Assembly: GCF_002310495.1 (NCBI RefSeq)
Contig: NZ_CP023344.1
Span: 992,001-1,056,000, forward strand
Length of the DNA: 64,000 nucleotides
Source of the DNA: Nibricoccus aquaticus
Lineage (GTDB): Bacteria; Verrucomicrobiota; Verrucomicrobiia; Opitutales; Opitutaceae
Direction: 5' to 3'
Under the pieces are notes generated by a model. That model made no database searches. It saw nothing but the letters and a program-made list of their open reading frames with translations, and was not told the DNA's origin. Both the position numbers and the translations under genes were made by a program. Numbering within the stretch: position 1 is the first letter of the stretch; each line of letters opens with the position of its first letter. This document shows, one piece after another, positions 17,016-26,247 of this stretch.

Positions 17016-17492
17016 ATGCGCTTCGCCCTCTCCCTGCTGCTCCTTTTTTCCGCCGCCCGCCTCGCCGCCGCCGACCTCACCGCCGTCCGCGTCTGGCCCG
17101 GCTACCGCACCGCTGAATCCTTTGAACGCATCTCCGAGTTCTTCGACGGCAAGGAAAACACCAGCGGCCAGACCCACATCCGCTCCCAGCCTGCCACGCG
17201 CGAAGGCTTCTATTTTCTCACCCGTATCAAAAACCCGGGCACGCCCCTCGCCGATGTCCGCGTCGAGCTTTCCGTGATCACCTCGGCCTCCGCCGACCCG
17301 AAAACCTTCACCGCCTTCCCCGCCACGACTGTTCCCTCCGGCAGCCACGTCTTCCAGATCGGCCTCACCGGCGCCGACTGGTCCGACGCGACCGCCAATC
17401 CCGTCGCCTGGCAGCTCCGCCTCCTCACCGCCGAAGGCCAGGAACTCCTCCGCACTCAAAGCTTCCTCTGGTCCCAGCCCGCGAAGAACTAA
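17016..17492 (+). CDS. Small secreted protein, 158 aa
   Basis: The start is the ATG at 17016; sequence upstream in frame is repeat-containing and not coding. A signal peptide ([19 protein letters not shown]) precedes a beta-rich domain ([55 protein letters not shown]). It may be an immunoglobulin-like fold in the periplasm. No family recognised. It sits between the OppA-like gene and the ATP-grasp pair; relation to them is unclear. Confidence 0.72.
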   Translation: MRFALSLLLLFSAARLAAADLTAVRVWPGYRTAESFERISEFFDGKENTSGQTHIRSQPATREGFYFLTRIKNPGTPLADVRVELSVITSASADPKTFTAFPATTVPSGSHVFQIGLTGADWSDATANPVAWQLRLLTAEGQELLRTQSFLWSQPAKN

Positions 17493-17513
17493 TCGTTTTC
17501 GTCCGCCCCTCCA

Positions 17514-17545
17514 CTCTCTCAACTCTCAACCCTCAGCTCTCAACT
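17514..17545. repeat. Interspersed repeat, family D (CTCAACTCTCAACCCT)
   Basis: Reads CTCTCTCAACTCTCAACC, CTCAGCTCTCAACT. This intergenic copy lies just before the ATP-grasp gene. Copies of the same motif are inside the helicase gene at 32338, 33707 and 34011. Confidence 0.8.
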
Positions 17546-17563
17546 TTCCGCCGCCGCCGTCCC

Positions 17564-19072
17564 ATGCCCGATCTCTTCGCCAGCTACGAACACGCCCGCT
17601 TCTACGACGAGATGTTCGCCGCCCCCGGCAAACCGCATGCGCACTACCAGCGCCTCGCCGAACGCTTCGGCCGCATGGAAGGCATCGGCGAACTCCTCCA
17701 GCGCCAGCGCACCGCCGACCAGACGTTCCTCAGCCGCGGCGTCACCTTCACCGTTTACTCCGACAACGCCGGCACCGAAAAAATTTTTCCCTTCGATCTC
17801 CTCCCGCGCATCATCCCCGCCCACGAGTGGAAACACCTCGAAGCCGGCCTCACCCAGCGCATGCAGGCGCTGAATATGTTCCTGGCCGACATCTACGGCG
17901 AACAGCGCATCATCAGAGAAGGAATCCTCCCGCGCGGCATGGTGGATTCCTCGAAAAATTTCCGCCCCGAGCTCGTCGGTTTCAAAATTCCCCGCGGTCT
18001 CTTCGTCCACATCAACGGCACCGACCTCATCCGCGACGAAGCCGGTGAGTACCGCGTCCTCGAAGATAATCTCCGCACACCCTCCGGCGTCAGCTACGTC
18101 CTCGAAAACCGCCAGGTCATGAAGCGCGTTTTCCCCAACCTCATCCGCGACTACCGCGTCCGCCCGGTCGAGAATTACACCAACGATCTCCTCGCGCTCC
18201 TCACCTACCTCGCCCCCGAACACGTTCCCGAGCCCACCGTTGTCCTCCTCACGCCCGGCGTCTACAACTCCGCCTACTTCGAGCACAGCTTCCTCGCCCG
18301 CCAGATGGGCATCGAGATCGTCGAAGGCTCCGACCTCGTCGTCGAAGATGACAAGGTTTACATGCGCCGCACCGACGGCCTCGCCCCCGTCCACGTCATC
18401 TACCGCCGTATCGACGACGACTTCCTCGACCCCACCGTCTTCCGCAAAGACTCCATGCTCGGCGTCCCCGGCCTCATGGAAGCGTATCGAAAAGGCAACG
18501 TCGCCCTCTGCAACCCCGTCGGCACCGGCATCGCCGACGACAAAGCAGTCTATTACTACGTCCAGAAGATGATCAAATTCTACCTCGGCCAGGATCCGAT
18601 CCTCCCGAACGTCGAAACCTTCCTCTCCGCCGACCCCACCGACCTCAAATACATCCTCGCCAACCTCCCCAAGCTCGTCGTCAAAAGCGTCAACGAAGCC
18701 GGCGGCTACGGCATGTTGGTCGGCCCGCACAGCACCACCGCGCAGATCGAAGAATTTCGCGCCAAGATCATCGACAACCCGCGCAACTTCATCGCCCAAC
18801 CCACCATCGGCCTCTCCCGCTGCCCGAGTGTTTGCGGCAGCACCATCGAAGGCCGCCACATCGATTTGCGCCCTTACATCCTCAACGGCGAGACCATCAA
18901 AATCATGCCCGGCGGCCTCACCCGCGTAGCCCTCAAAAAAGGCAGCCTGGTCGTCAACAGCTCCCAAGGCGGCGGCTCCAAAGACACCTGGGTCCTCGCC
19001 GACGAAACCTCCGCCCCCTTCCAATCCCAATCTCAGTCCGCCTCACCGATCGTGGAAAAAGTCCTGGTCTAA
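17564..19072 (+). CDS. Circularly permuted type 2 ATP-grasp protein
   Basis: 502 residues, a typical length. Recognisable blocks are [116 protein letters not shown] and the C-terminal [10 protein letters not shown]. These are the conserved blocks of the DUF404/DUF407 ATP-grasp group, predicted to form peptide or amide bonds using ATP. It is followed 12 bases later by an alpha-E gene, the usual partner. The transglutaminase gene that often completes the set is not present here. Confidence 0.93.
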   Translation: MPDLFASYEHARFYDEMFAAPGKPHAHYQRLAERFGRMEGIGELLQRQRTADQTFLSRGVTFTVYSDNAGTEKIFPFDLLPRIIPAHEWKHLEAGLTQRMQALNMFLADIYGEQRIIREGILPRGMVDSSKNFRPELVGFKIPRGLFVHINGTDLIRDEAGEYRVLEDNLRTPSGVSYVLENRQVMKRVFPNLIRDYRVRPVENYTNDLLALLTYLAPEHVPEPTVVLLTPGVYNSAYFEHSFLARQMGIEIVEGSDLVVEDDKVYMRRTDGLAPVHVIYRRIDDDFLDPTVFRKDSMLGVPGLMEAYRKGNVALCNPVGTGIADDKAVYYYVQKMIKFYLGQDPILPNVETFLSADPTDLKYILANLPKLVVKSVNEAGGYGMLVGPHSTTAQIEEFRAKIIDNPRNFIAQPTIGLSRCPSVCGSTIEGRHIDLRPYILNGETIKIMPGGLTRVALKKGSLVVNSSQGGGSKDTWVLADETSAPFQSQSQSASPIVEKVLV

Positions 19073-19084
19073 ACGCACATCACC

Positions 19085-20071
19085 ATGCTCTCCCGCGTCG
19101 CCAATCTCATCTTCTGGACCGCCCGCTACCTCGAGCGCGCCGAAAACGCCGCCCGTCTCCTCGACGTCAATGCCCAGCTCGTGCTCGATCTCCAGAGCCG
19201 CCAGGCCGCCGACGACCCGCGCTCCTGGGAGCCCTTGGTGTATGTCTGCGGCGGCGACGAACTCTTCCACAAACTCTACGGCCAGGAAGTCACCGAGCGC
19301 ACCGTCGTCGACTTCGTCCTCTTCAACCGCCAGAACCCCAGCTCCTTCCTCTCCTGCATCGCCTACGCCCGCGAAAACGCCCGCTGCATCCGCGACCAGC
19401 TCGCCGGCGAAGTCTGGGAAGAGCTCAACACCTTCTATCTAAAGCTCAAAGAGGACGACTACTCCCGCTACGCCCAGCTCGGCTCCTCCGAATACCTCTC
19501 CTTCCTCAAAGGCCGCATCCAGCTCTTCTACGGCGTCGCATCGTCGATGATCCCGCGCACCCAAATGTGGTGGTTCTTCGAACTCGGCCGCTTCATGGAA
19601 CGCGCCGACAACACCTCGCGCATCCTCGACGTGAAGTACTACATGCTTCTCCCCGATAACACCTCCGTCGGCTCCGCGCTCGACATGGTGCAATGGGCTT
19701 CCGTCCTCCGCTCCTGCTCCGCCTTCGAAGCCTTCCGCAAAAGCCGCCGCGGCCAGCTCACGCTTGAGCGCGTCGTCGATTACCTCGTCCGCGATCACTT
19801 CTTCCCCCGCAGCATTTTATTTTCCCTCAGCGAAGCCGGCTTCGCCCTCGCGCAAATCACCGCCGCCGCCCCGCACCTCGCCGACAACGCCGCCGCCCGC
19901 CTCATCGCCAGCCTCCGCGATCACTTGGAAAAAACCGTCATCAAAGAAGCCATCGCCGACGGCCTCCACGAATACCTCGACGACATCCAGCTCCGCCTCG
20001 GCGAAATTCACGCCGCCACGCAGGAGACCTTCATCAACTACTCCAGCGACACCGCCAAAGTCCTCGCCTGA
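19085..20071 (+). CDS. Alpha-E domain protein
   Basis: 328 residues, all-helical. The hallmark start is MLSRVANLIFWTARYLERAE, then NAARLLDVNAQLVLDL. Later come LSCIAYARENARCIRDQL, FELGRFMERADNTSRILDVK, YYMLLP and VVDYLVRDHFFPRSILFSL. The domain is found next to circularly permuted ATP-grasp proteins and is assumed to be part of the same peptide-modifying pathway. Only 12 bases separate the two genes, consistent with one transcript. Confidence 0.93.
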   Translation: MLSRVANLIFWTARYLERAENAARLLDVNAQLVLDLQSRQAADDPRSWEPLVYVCGGDELFHKLYGQEVTERTVVDFVLFNRQNPSSFLSCIAYARENARCIRDQLAGEVWEELNTFYLKLKEDDYSRYAQLGSSEYLSFLKGRIQLFYGVASSMIPRTQMWWFFELGRFMERADNTSRILDVKYYMLLPDNTSVGSALDMVQWASVLRSCSAFEAFRKSRRGQLTLERVVDYLVRDHFFPRSILFSLSEAGFALAQITAAAPHLADNAAARLIASLRDHLEKTVIKEAIADGLHEYLDDIQLRLGEIHAATQETFINYSSDTAKVLA

Positions 20072-20158
20072 TCCCGCACGTGTACCGGCACCCTGCTTTT
20101 TGCAGAGCCTGCAATCGTTTGGGAACAGTCCTGAATAGGCGGTGTTCTGTCGGCGTTC

Positions 20159-21379
20159 ATGGATCCGACACTCGCTCACTGGCTGGCCTCAAGTACACTG
20201 CCCCGCTTTCCCCGTCTTGGGACCGACCTCACCACCGATGTCATCATTGTAGGCGGTGGCATTGTAGGAATCACCACTGCGATTCTTTGCCAGCGAGCCG
20301 GCCTCACATTCGCCCTCATCGAACGCGACCGCCTCGCCCGCATGGATTCCGGGCTCACCTCCGCGCACCTCACCGCCGTGAGCGACCTTCGCTTCTCGGA
20401 GATCGTTAGCAATTTCGGACGTCGTCAGGCCCGCGCCATCTGGGACGCCGGCATCTCAGCCATCGATCAAATCGCCAGCCTCATCCGCACAGAAAACATC
20501 GCCTGTGATTTCAAATGGCTGTCCGGCTTTCTCCACGCTCCACGCGCGGACGATTTCGCAATGGATAACCTCATCCACGAAGCTGCGGCGAGCCGCGAAC
20601 TCGGGATCCCGTCTGACTACATTTCCTCCATACCCGTTTTTCACAGGCCGGGCGTGCGCTTCCCGCGTCAGGCCGTCTTTAATCCGCGCAAATTCCTCGC
20701 CGGTCTCGTTCGTAATTTCGGAGGCAAAGGCAGTCACGTTTTCGAGCAGACTTCCGTGGACGAAATTCAAAACCGTCCCATCGCGATCAAGGCCGGCAAC
20801 TTCACCGTCACTGGCCGCCACCTCGTCCTCGCTACGCACGCCGCCATCGCGACTTCCTCGCATGCGACCGAACTCAAAACGCCGCTCGCCATCGTCGAGA
20901 CTCACGCACTTTCCGCCAAGCTTCCGTCTCAAATAGCCGAAGGTTTGTTCTGGGACACCGATTCGCCCTATCACCACCTCCGTATCGAAAATCGCCGGAG
21001 TCACGATTTCGCTATCTTCGGCGGTGAGGATCACGCACCTGGTGATTCTGATGCTGTGCATGCGCCAACACGGCTGGCCAAACGCTTCATGGAAATTTTC
21101 CCCGACGCCACGATTGATCGCCAGTGGTCTGGGCATGTCGTCGAAACCAGCGACGGTCTTCCTCTGATCGGCAGCACCACTGTCGATCAATTCATCGCAA
21201 CTGGTTTCGGAGGAAACGGACTCACCTTCGGCACACTCGCCGCCTGCATGGCCATCGACTCCATTTTCGCGCGTCCCAATCCGTGGACCGTTCTCTTCAA
21301 TCCACACCGCGGCAAACCGGGCTCATATCCGCCCTTTGGTTTTGCGAACACTGCGCATCAGGATTTTTCATTTCGTTGA
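20159..21379 (+). CDS. FAD-dependent oxidoreductase (DAO family) lacking Rieske domain
   Basis: 406 residues. The FAD-binding dinucleotide motif is DVIIVGGGIVGITTAILCQR, then LIERDRLAR. Middle features include RFPRQAVFNPRKFLAGLV and LVLATHAAIATSSHATEL; the C-terminal FAD piece is GLPLIGSTTVDQFIATGFGG, NGLTFGTLAACM. Close relatives usually continue with a 2Fe-2S Rieske domain of about 100 residues; this protein ends at PPFGFANTAHQDFSFR with no CxH motifs. Composition and codon use are less C-biased than upstream genes. It converges with the SDR gene. Confidence 0.85.
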   Translation: MDPTLAHWLASSTLPRFPRLGTDLTTDVIIVGGGIVGITTAILCQRAGLTFALIERDRLARMDSGLTSAHLTAVSDLRFSEIVSNFGRRQARAIWDAGISAIDQIASLIRTENIACDFKWLSGFLHAPRADDFAMDNLIHEAAASRELGIPSDYISSIPVFHRPGVRFPRQAVFNPRKFLAGLVRNFGGKGSHVFEQTSVDEIQNRPIAIKAGNFTVTGRHLVLATHAAIATSSHATELKTPLAIVETHALSAKLPSQIAEGLFWDTDSPYHHLRIENRRSHDFAIFGGEDHAPGDSDAVHAPTRLAKRFMEIFPDATIDRQWSGHVVETSDGLPLIGSTTVDQFIATGFGGNGLTFGTLAACMAIDSIFARPNPWTVLFNPHRGKPGSYPPFGFANTAHQDFSFR

Positions 21380-21403
21380 AAGCTAGCGGGAATCGCGAAC
21401 ACA

Positions 21404-22366
21404 TCACCCGCCGCTCGTTTCTCCGCCCATCACCGGAAGTACAATGCCTGTTATGTACGAAGAGTCCGCATCCGACGCGAGAAACACATACGATGGTGCT
21501 AGTTCTTCTGGTTGAGCCGGACGGCCCATCGGCGAATCACCACCAAACACCGAGACCTTTTTCGGCGTCAGCCCCTTGTCGGATGGATTGAGCGGCGTCC
21601 ACACGGGGCCCGGTGCGATCGCATTCACGCGAATCCCGCGCTCGATGAGATCCATGGCGAGAGTCTTGGTAAACGCGTTGATCGCGCCTTTAGTCGAAGA
21701 GTAATCCGGCAACTTCGCTGAACCGAGAATCCCCGTTTCGGAACTCGTCGCGATAATCGCCGAGCCCGGCTTCAGGTGCGGCAGCGCGGTCTTCACTAAG
21801 TGAAAATAGGCATAAATGTTAGTCTTGAACGTGTGATCGAATTCCTCGGTCGTTACTTCCTCCAAACTGTCGTTTCGGCCCTGATACGCCGCATTTGAAA
21901 CAAGAATATCGAGCTTCCCAAAATGCTTCAGCGTTTTCTCGACGATCTCTTTGCACGCCGCCTCACGACTCAAATCCGCCGGTAGCAACAAACACGAGCG
22001 CCCCACCGCCTCGATGGATTGCTTCACGCGTTCAGCGTCAGACTGCTCCTGCGGCAGATAAGAAATCGCCACATCCGCGCCTTCACGCGCGTAAAGAAAA
22101 GCGACCGCCCGCCCAATGCCCGAATCCCCTCCCGTGATGAGCGCCACTTTATCCTCCAGCTTTCCCGCCGGCCGATAACGCGTCGCCTGCCAGCGCGGCA
22201 GCGGCTTCAGTTTACTCTCCAAACCAGGCGAACGCTGATGCTGCACCGCAAACGGCGTCTTCGGCTCCGCCTGCATGAGCGGCTTGCGACGTGAGCGTGC
22301 GCTCGCGGAGAGATTCGTGGCTGAAGAATTCGTCGAAGAACGACGTGTATGCGCGGTCTTTTTCAT
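21404..22366 (-). CDS. SDR-family oxidoreductase (YghA-like)
   Basis: 320 residues from the ATG at 22366, which has a GGAG 8-9 bases upstream. A Ser/Arg/Thr-rich N-terminal extension (about 1-60) precedes LEDKVALITGGDSGIGRAVA (cofactor-binding TGxxxGIG), DILVSNAAYQ (NNAG position), ATSSETG with the catalytic Ser, and YSSTKGAINAFTKTLAMDL with Tyr and Lys. C-terminal: RVNAIAPGPVWTPL and YITGIVLPVMGGETSGG. This is a classical NAD(P)-dependent short-chain dehydrogenase close to stress-linked YghA/GsiB-cluster enzymes. It lies beside DUF892 and DUF6766 genes of similar stress association. Confidence 0.92.
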   Translation of the reverse strand: MKKTAHTRRSSTNSSATNLSASARSRRKPLMQAEPKTPFAVQHQRSPGLESKLKPLPRWQATRYRPAGKLEDKVALITGGDSGIGRAVAFLYAREGADVAISYLPQEQSDAERVKQSIEAVGRSCLLLPADLSREAACKEIVEKTLKHFGKLDILVSNAAYQGRNDSLEEVTTEEFDHTFKTNIYAYFHLVKTALPHLKPGSAIIATSSETGILGSAKLPDYSSTKGAINAFTKTLAMDLIERGIRVNAIAPGPVWTPLNPSDKGLTPKKVSVFGGDSPMGRPAQPEELAPSYVFLASDADSSYITGIVLPVMGGETSGG

Positions 22367-22390
22367 AAGGTTGCTCCGGAAAAATGAAAA

Positions 22391-22420
22391 GACAGGCCGC
22401 ATGTTTAATGCGGCCCTGTC
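22391..22420 (-). terminator. Rho-independent terminator of the DUF892 gene
   Basis: Arms 22391-22402 and 22408-22420 form a 12-bp stem with one bulged C and a 5-base loop. On the minus strand it is followed by TTTTCATTTT. It lies 30 bases after the stop of the DUF892 gene and before the SDR start. Confidence 0.8.
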
Positions 22421-22449
22421 CGTGGAAAAATGAACGACTGAACGGGCGA

Positions 22450-22956
22450 TTATTCGTTCTCGGCCGAAGCCAGCGCTTCGGCATTCACGACTTCGGAAAG
22501 CGCGGTGAGTTTCTTATTCGTCTCACCTTCCTCGTCCAAAGTATCTTGGAGCAACTTGGCCACCTTGGTCTCACCGAGTGCTTCAGCAAACGCGCGCGCC
22601 GTTCCGTACGCAGCCATTTCATAATGCTCCACCCGTTGAGCTGCACCGATCAGCTGCGCATCGCGAATCGAATCAGGCGCATCGACTTCGATAGCCTCCG
22701 CACCTTCTTCGATAAGACCTTTCATGGCGTGACAGGTCTTACCTTTCACAGGCAGATCGAGGAGTTTGAACGCTTTTGCCAGCCGCTCGATGTGACCCTT
22801 GGTCTCTTCAAGATGATCGAGAAACCCCTGTTTCAAATCTTCGTTGGTGGCTGCCTTGGCCATTTTTGGCAGGGCCTTCGTGAGCTGGGTTTCAGCGTTG
22901 TAGAGATCCTTTAGTTCGTCAGCGAGGAGGTCTTGGAGTGAATGAAGAGAGGACAT
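22450..22956 (-). CDS. DUF892 ferritin-like protein (YciE/YciF family)
   Basis: 168 residues from the ATG at 22956. All-helical, with the family opening SSLHSLQDLLADELKDLYNA, then ETQLTKALPKMAKAA. Metal-ligand type positions are seen in FLDHLEETKGHIERLAKAF, RVEHYEMAAYGTARAFAEAL and LDEEGETNKKLTALSE. The fold is a ferritin-like four-helix bundle, found in stress-induced operons of many bacteria. It has its own terminator, so it is probably transcribed alone. There is no clear ribosome-binding site. Confidence 0.92.
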   Translation of the reverse strand: MSSLHSLQDLLADELKDLYNAETQLTKALPKMAKAATNEDLKQGFLDHLEETKGHIERLAKAFKLLDLPVKGKTCHAMKGLIEEGAEAIEVDAPDSIRDAQLIGAAQRVEHYEMAAYGTARAFAEALGETKVAKLLQDTLDEEGETNKKLTALSEVVNAEALASAENE

Positions 22957-23228
22957 GGTGATACAGTGATTAATGTGAGGTTTATCCCGCCGCATCGCCG
23001 CCACACGGCGTGAAACGGTTAGGGCGCTGCCTGCTATTCGCTCACCCCATGCCAACGTGCAGCCGCGCCCAACAACTCGCGGGTTAAGCCGCGCGTAACC
23101 AATGAGAAAACTATCCGCGCACCTGGTTCGCCTTGAGCACCCATCGCCCGGGCGAAGGCAATCTGCACAACACGTCGCGCCGTCTTCTTGGCAAACTGCA
23201 TCTTGGATCCCGCCTCTTTGCGAACGCT

Positions 23229-23900
23229 TCAGTCTTCCTCGTTTTCCCAATGCGGTGTCTCCACTTCCTTTGATTCTGGTGAGTTTTTCTCACGCAGAAA
23301 AATAGTCAGCACCACCATGCTTCCGATCGCGAGAAACTCGCTCTGCCAGTTCTGAAACGACTCGAACCAGAAGCGCGACGATCCGAGATACTGCCACACC
23401 GTCACTAGCGATTCACCATCCGCCAGTCGCTCCTGGTTATAGTGTCTTTGTCCGCCATGAGCATGCAGCGCGAACGCCACCAGAAACATCCCGAAAAACG
23501 CCAGTGACAACGAGTGCTCGTACACGAAGAGCACCCACCCGCCTCGCTTCACCGGCCACGGCGCATCCGCCGGTACCGGCCCTTTCTCGACGCAATGATG
23601 CGCATGTTTCTTCCGGGGATCTTTCGATTCCGCCGAGCCTTTTTGGTACAGAAACGCCGTCGCGAACACATAGACGAACATCTGGAAAAACTCGCTCTCC
23701 CAGTTCTCCGCCGTGACTTCCAAAAAATGCGCGCTCCGCACATACTCGCCAAGCGCGAGCGCCCGCTCTCCGCGTTTCCCAAGCTCGTCATTCAACTCGT
23801 GTCGCCCCGTCAGAATCTGCCCCGTCAAAAAAAACAGGAAGCAGCCAAACATCATGAGCGATAGCCCATGATTGCGAAAAAAAGACGGAGACTTGGACAT
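23229..23900 (-). CDS. DUF6766-type membrane protein with internal duplication
   Basis: 223 residues, four membrane helices in two pairs. Residues about 10-95 and 128-213 are copies of one unit: NHGLSLMMFGCFLFFLTGQI against EHSLSLAFFGMFLVAFALHA, and NWESEFFQMFVYVFATAFLY against NWQSEFLAIGSMVVLTIFL. Each copy ends in a charged segment (KGSAESKD and KNSPESKE). Function unknown; the family is common next to stress genes such as DUF892. It is divergent from the HIT gene. Confidence 0.82.
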   Translation of the reverse strand: MSKSPSFFRNHGLSLMMFGCFLFFLTGQILTGRHELNDELGKRGERALALGEYVRSAHFLEVTAENWESEFFQMFVYVFATAFLYQKGSAESKDPRKKHAHHCVEKGPVPADAPWPVKRGGWVLFVYEHSLSLAFFGMFLVAFALHAHGGQRHYNQERLADGESLVTVWQYLGSSRFWFESFQNWQSEFLAIGSMVVLTIFLREKNSPESKEVETPHWENEED

Positions 23901-24135
23901 AAGCGCTGCGTGGAAAAACGATGAACACCTATCGACACGTCACGTTACTCCACACGCCTCAAACGTGCCATCGGGCTCTCACCGGAATATAACTCCCGAA
24001 CAACCTCTCCCATCTGATCGCTCACAGTCCAATCTTGGTCATGCATCATCCGCGATACGCTCCGCACCCGCGCCACCTTTGACTTTCACTCCTGCGCGGC
24101 TTTCTCTCCGCGCACCTTTCCACCACCGCAAACAC

Positions 24136-24624
24136 ATGGAGCACCTTCACGCCTACTGGCGCATGGAATACATCGAAGCCCCGCGTTTCCCCGCCGTGAA
24201 ACGCCCCTTCACCGAACTCCCCGCCCTCGGCGACGACCGCTCCGCGCTCATCGTGTACCGCAGCCCGCTGTCGTACCTCATGCTCAACCGCTTTCCCTAC
24301 AACCCCGGCCACCTCCTCGCCATCCCTTTCCGCGAAGTCACCGACATCGAGGAACTCACCCCCGCCGAAAGCGCCGACCTCTTCGCCACCATCGTCACCG
24401 GCAAACGAATACTCCGCGCCGCGATGAAACCCGACGGCGTCAACGTCGGCTTCAACCTCGGCTCCGCCGCCGGCGGCAGCATCGCCCACCTCCACGGCCA
24501 CCTCGTCCCCCGCTGGAACGGCGACAACAACTTCATGCCCGTCCTCGGCCAGACCCGCATCCTCCCCCAATCCCTCGACGCCACGTGGGAACGCCTGAGC
24601 GCCGAAGCCTCAAAACTGCACTGA
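24136..24624 (+). CDS. HIT-family hydrolase
   Basis: 162 residues from the ATG at 24136. The substrate-handling N-terminal strand region includes VYRSPLSYLMLNRFPYNPGH and LLAIPFREVTDIEEL. The C-terminal active site HLHGHLVPRWNGD has the H-x-H-x-H histidine triad (third position His) followed by Arg-Trp. HIT proteins hydrolyse nucleotidyl phosphates such as Ap4A. The length fits the HIT/Ap4A phosphorylase-like group. The preceding 235 bases have no gene. The following hypothetical gene begins 4 bases after the stop. Confidence 0.93.
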   Translation: MEHLHAYWRMEYIEAPRFPAVKRPFTELPALGDDRSALIVYRSPLSYLMLNRFPYNPGHLLAIPFREVTDIEELTPAESADLFATIVTGKRILRAAMKPDGVNVGFNLGSAAGGSIAHLHGHLVPRWNGDNNFMPVLGQTRILPQSLDATWERLSAEASKLH

Positions 24625-24628
24625 TGTC

Positions 24629-25198
24629 ATGAGCATGAAAGTCCTCCGCACACTCCTGATCATCGTTTCGGTCGTCTCGCTCAATGCCAGCGACTCCAAA
24701 ATCAGGGATGATTTTCTCAAGCAAGCGACCGACCAAGCGAGGCTGTCGAATGAGGCAAAAACTCACACGTTTTTCCTGCATTTGTTTATCTCGGGAGGCT
24801 GGGGCCCGGAAACCGCTTCATACGAAGTTCGCTACGACGGTCCGCTCGAAATCCAAGAGCTGCTAAAAAACTCCCTGGATAAAGGCGTTATTATACGTCG
24901 CGATCTAAAGGGAGAAACGCGCACTCAGCTCGATAAATATCGTTTAGCGGAGTTTGTGGGGCAGTGCATCGATCAGGAGCTCTTCGAACTTGGTCCTAAA
25001 AAACACGTGCTAGAGCGTCCCCAGATTAAAACCGACGGCTGCGATTTCTGGGTCTTCATCAAATACGGAGAAGCCGAAAACTTCTTTCAACGAACCGATG
25101 AATCAGCCCCGGTAGGAGCAATTTATAGTACGCTTAAAAAACTGATTCAGGACTCCCAAGCTCCTCAGGAAAAAGGTACCGCCAAATCCCAGCCATAA
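24629..25198 (+). CDS. Hypothetical secreted protein, 189 aa
   Basis: A short hydrophobic leader (MKVLRTLLIIVSVVSLNASD, start at 24629 or the ATG at 24635) suggests export. The rest is a compact alpha/beta domain (HTFFLHLFISGGWGPETASY, EVRYDGPLEIQELLKNS, FVGQCIDQELFELGPKK) not recognised. The DNA is markedly less GC-rich and less C-biased than neighbouring genes, which suggests recent arrival or relaxed selection. A C-family repeat follows the stop. No function assigned. Confidence 0.65.
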   Translation: MSMKVLRTLLIIVSVVSLNASDSKIRDDFLKQATDQARLSNEAKTHTFFLHLFISGGWGPETASYEVRYDGPLEIQELLKNSLDKGVIIRRDLKGETRTQLDKYRLAEFVGQCIDQELFELGPKKHVLERPQIKTDGCDFWVFIKYGEAENFFQRTDESAPVGAIYSTLKKLIQDSQAPQEKGTAKSQP

Positions 25199-25217
25199 AC
25201 TAAGTCCCACGCCTGCG

Positions 25218-25249
25218 CACTGGTCATTGTTCATTGGTCACTGGTCATT
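25218..25249. repeat. Interspersed repeat, family C
   Basis: CACTGGTCATTGTTCATTGG, TCACTGGTCATT directly upstream of the phoH ATG at 25261. In frame it would extend phoH from a TTG at 25234, but the repeat origin argues for the ATG. Confidence 0.8.
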
Positions 25250-25260
25250 TTCCTTCCCTC

Positions 25261-26247
25261 ATGCCCGCTTCCGTCCCCTCCCAAACCCTCCGCTTCCCGT
25301 CTCCCCGCCATCTCCAGCAACTCATCGGCGGACGCGAAGAGAACCTCGCCTACGTCGAAAAACACCTCGGCGTCCGCCTCGTCACCCGCGAAGACTGGCT
25401 CAAGATCGACGGCCCCGCTGAAGCCATCGCCCGCGTCGAATCCCTCTTCGGCTTCCTCAACGATGCCCGCGCCCAGGGCGTCTCCATCCGCACGCCCGAC
25501 TTCCACCGCTTCGTGGACGCCATCACGCGCGGCGAAACCGACCAGCTCCGCGCCCTCTTCGGCCAGCCCCTCGTCATCGCCACCAACCGCAAAACCATCG
25601 TCCCCAAAACCCTCGGCCAGAAACTCTACCTCCAATCCATCCTCAAAAGCCCCGTCGTCTTCGGTATCGGCCCGGCGGGCACAGGCAAAACCTACCTCGC
25701 CATGGCCGCCGCCGTCTCGGCCCTCCTCAAAAACGAGGTCGAGCGCATCATCCTCACCCGCCCCGCCGTCGAAGCCGGCGAAGCCCTCGGTTTCCTCCCC
25801 GGCGACCTCCGCGAAAAAATCCTCCCCTACCTTCGCCCCCTCTACGATGCGCTCGGCGACATGCTCGACCCCGAGGATGTTTCCCGCCTCACCGAAAAAG
25901 GCATCATCGAAATCGCCCCCCTCGCCTACATGCGCGGCCGCACCCTCAGCCGCGCGTTCATCGTTTTGGACGAAGCCCAAAACACCACGCCAGAGCAGAT
26001 GATGATGTTCCTCACCCGCCTCGGCGAAGACTCCCGCATGGTCGTCACCGGCGACGTCACCCAGATCGACCTCCCCCGCGCCAAACAATCCGGCCTCCTC
26101 GAAGTAAACCGCATCCTCCAAAACATCCCCGGCATCGAGTTCCACCAATTCAGCGGCTCCGACGTCGTCCGCCACCCCCTCGTCCTGAAAATCATCGAAG
26201 CCTACGAACGCTACAAAAACCCCATGGGCGACTCCCCTCCGTCGTAG
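25261..26247 (+). CDS. PhoH-like ATPase
   Basis: 328 residues from the ATG at 25261. An N-terminal KH-like region (LIGGREENLAYVEKHLGVRL, ARVESLFGFLNDAR) precedes the ATPase core: Walker A GIGPAGTGKTYLAM, then LTRPAVEAGEALGFLPGDL, PYLRPLYDALGDML and Walker B FIVLDEAQNTTPEQMMMFL. TGDVTQIDLPRAKQSGL and HPLVLKIIEAYE complete it. PhoH proteins are ATPases linked to RNA metabolism; the order phoH, 7TM-HD hydrolase, ybeY is widely conserved and is kept here. The TAG stop lies in an E-family repeat (GTAGGGC). Confidence 0.93.
   Translation: MPASVPSQTLRFPSPRHLQQLIGGREENLAYVEKHLGVRLVTREDWLKIDGPAEAIARVESLFGFLNDARAQGVSIRTPDFHRFVDAITRGETDQLRALFGQPLVIATNRKTIVPKTLGQKLYLQSILKSPVVFGIGPAGTGKTYLAMAAAVSALLKNEVERIILTRPAVEAGEALGFLPGDLREKILPYLRPLYDALGDMLDPEDVSRLTEKGIIEIAPLAYMRGRTLSRAFIVLDEAQNTTPEQMMMFLTRLGEDSRMVVTGDVTQIDLPRAKQSGLLEVNRILQNIPGIEFHQFSGSDVVRHPLVLKIIEAYERYKNPMGDSPPS

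Noticed and set aside
20100-20114. Small hairpin TTGCAG/CTGCAA after the alpha-E gene as terminator
   Set aside because: The stem is only 6 bp with a 3-base loop and no T-tract.
25234-25260. TTG start for phoH
   Set aside because: The added nine residues come from a C-family repeat and the ATG at 25261 begins at the expected place.
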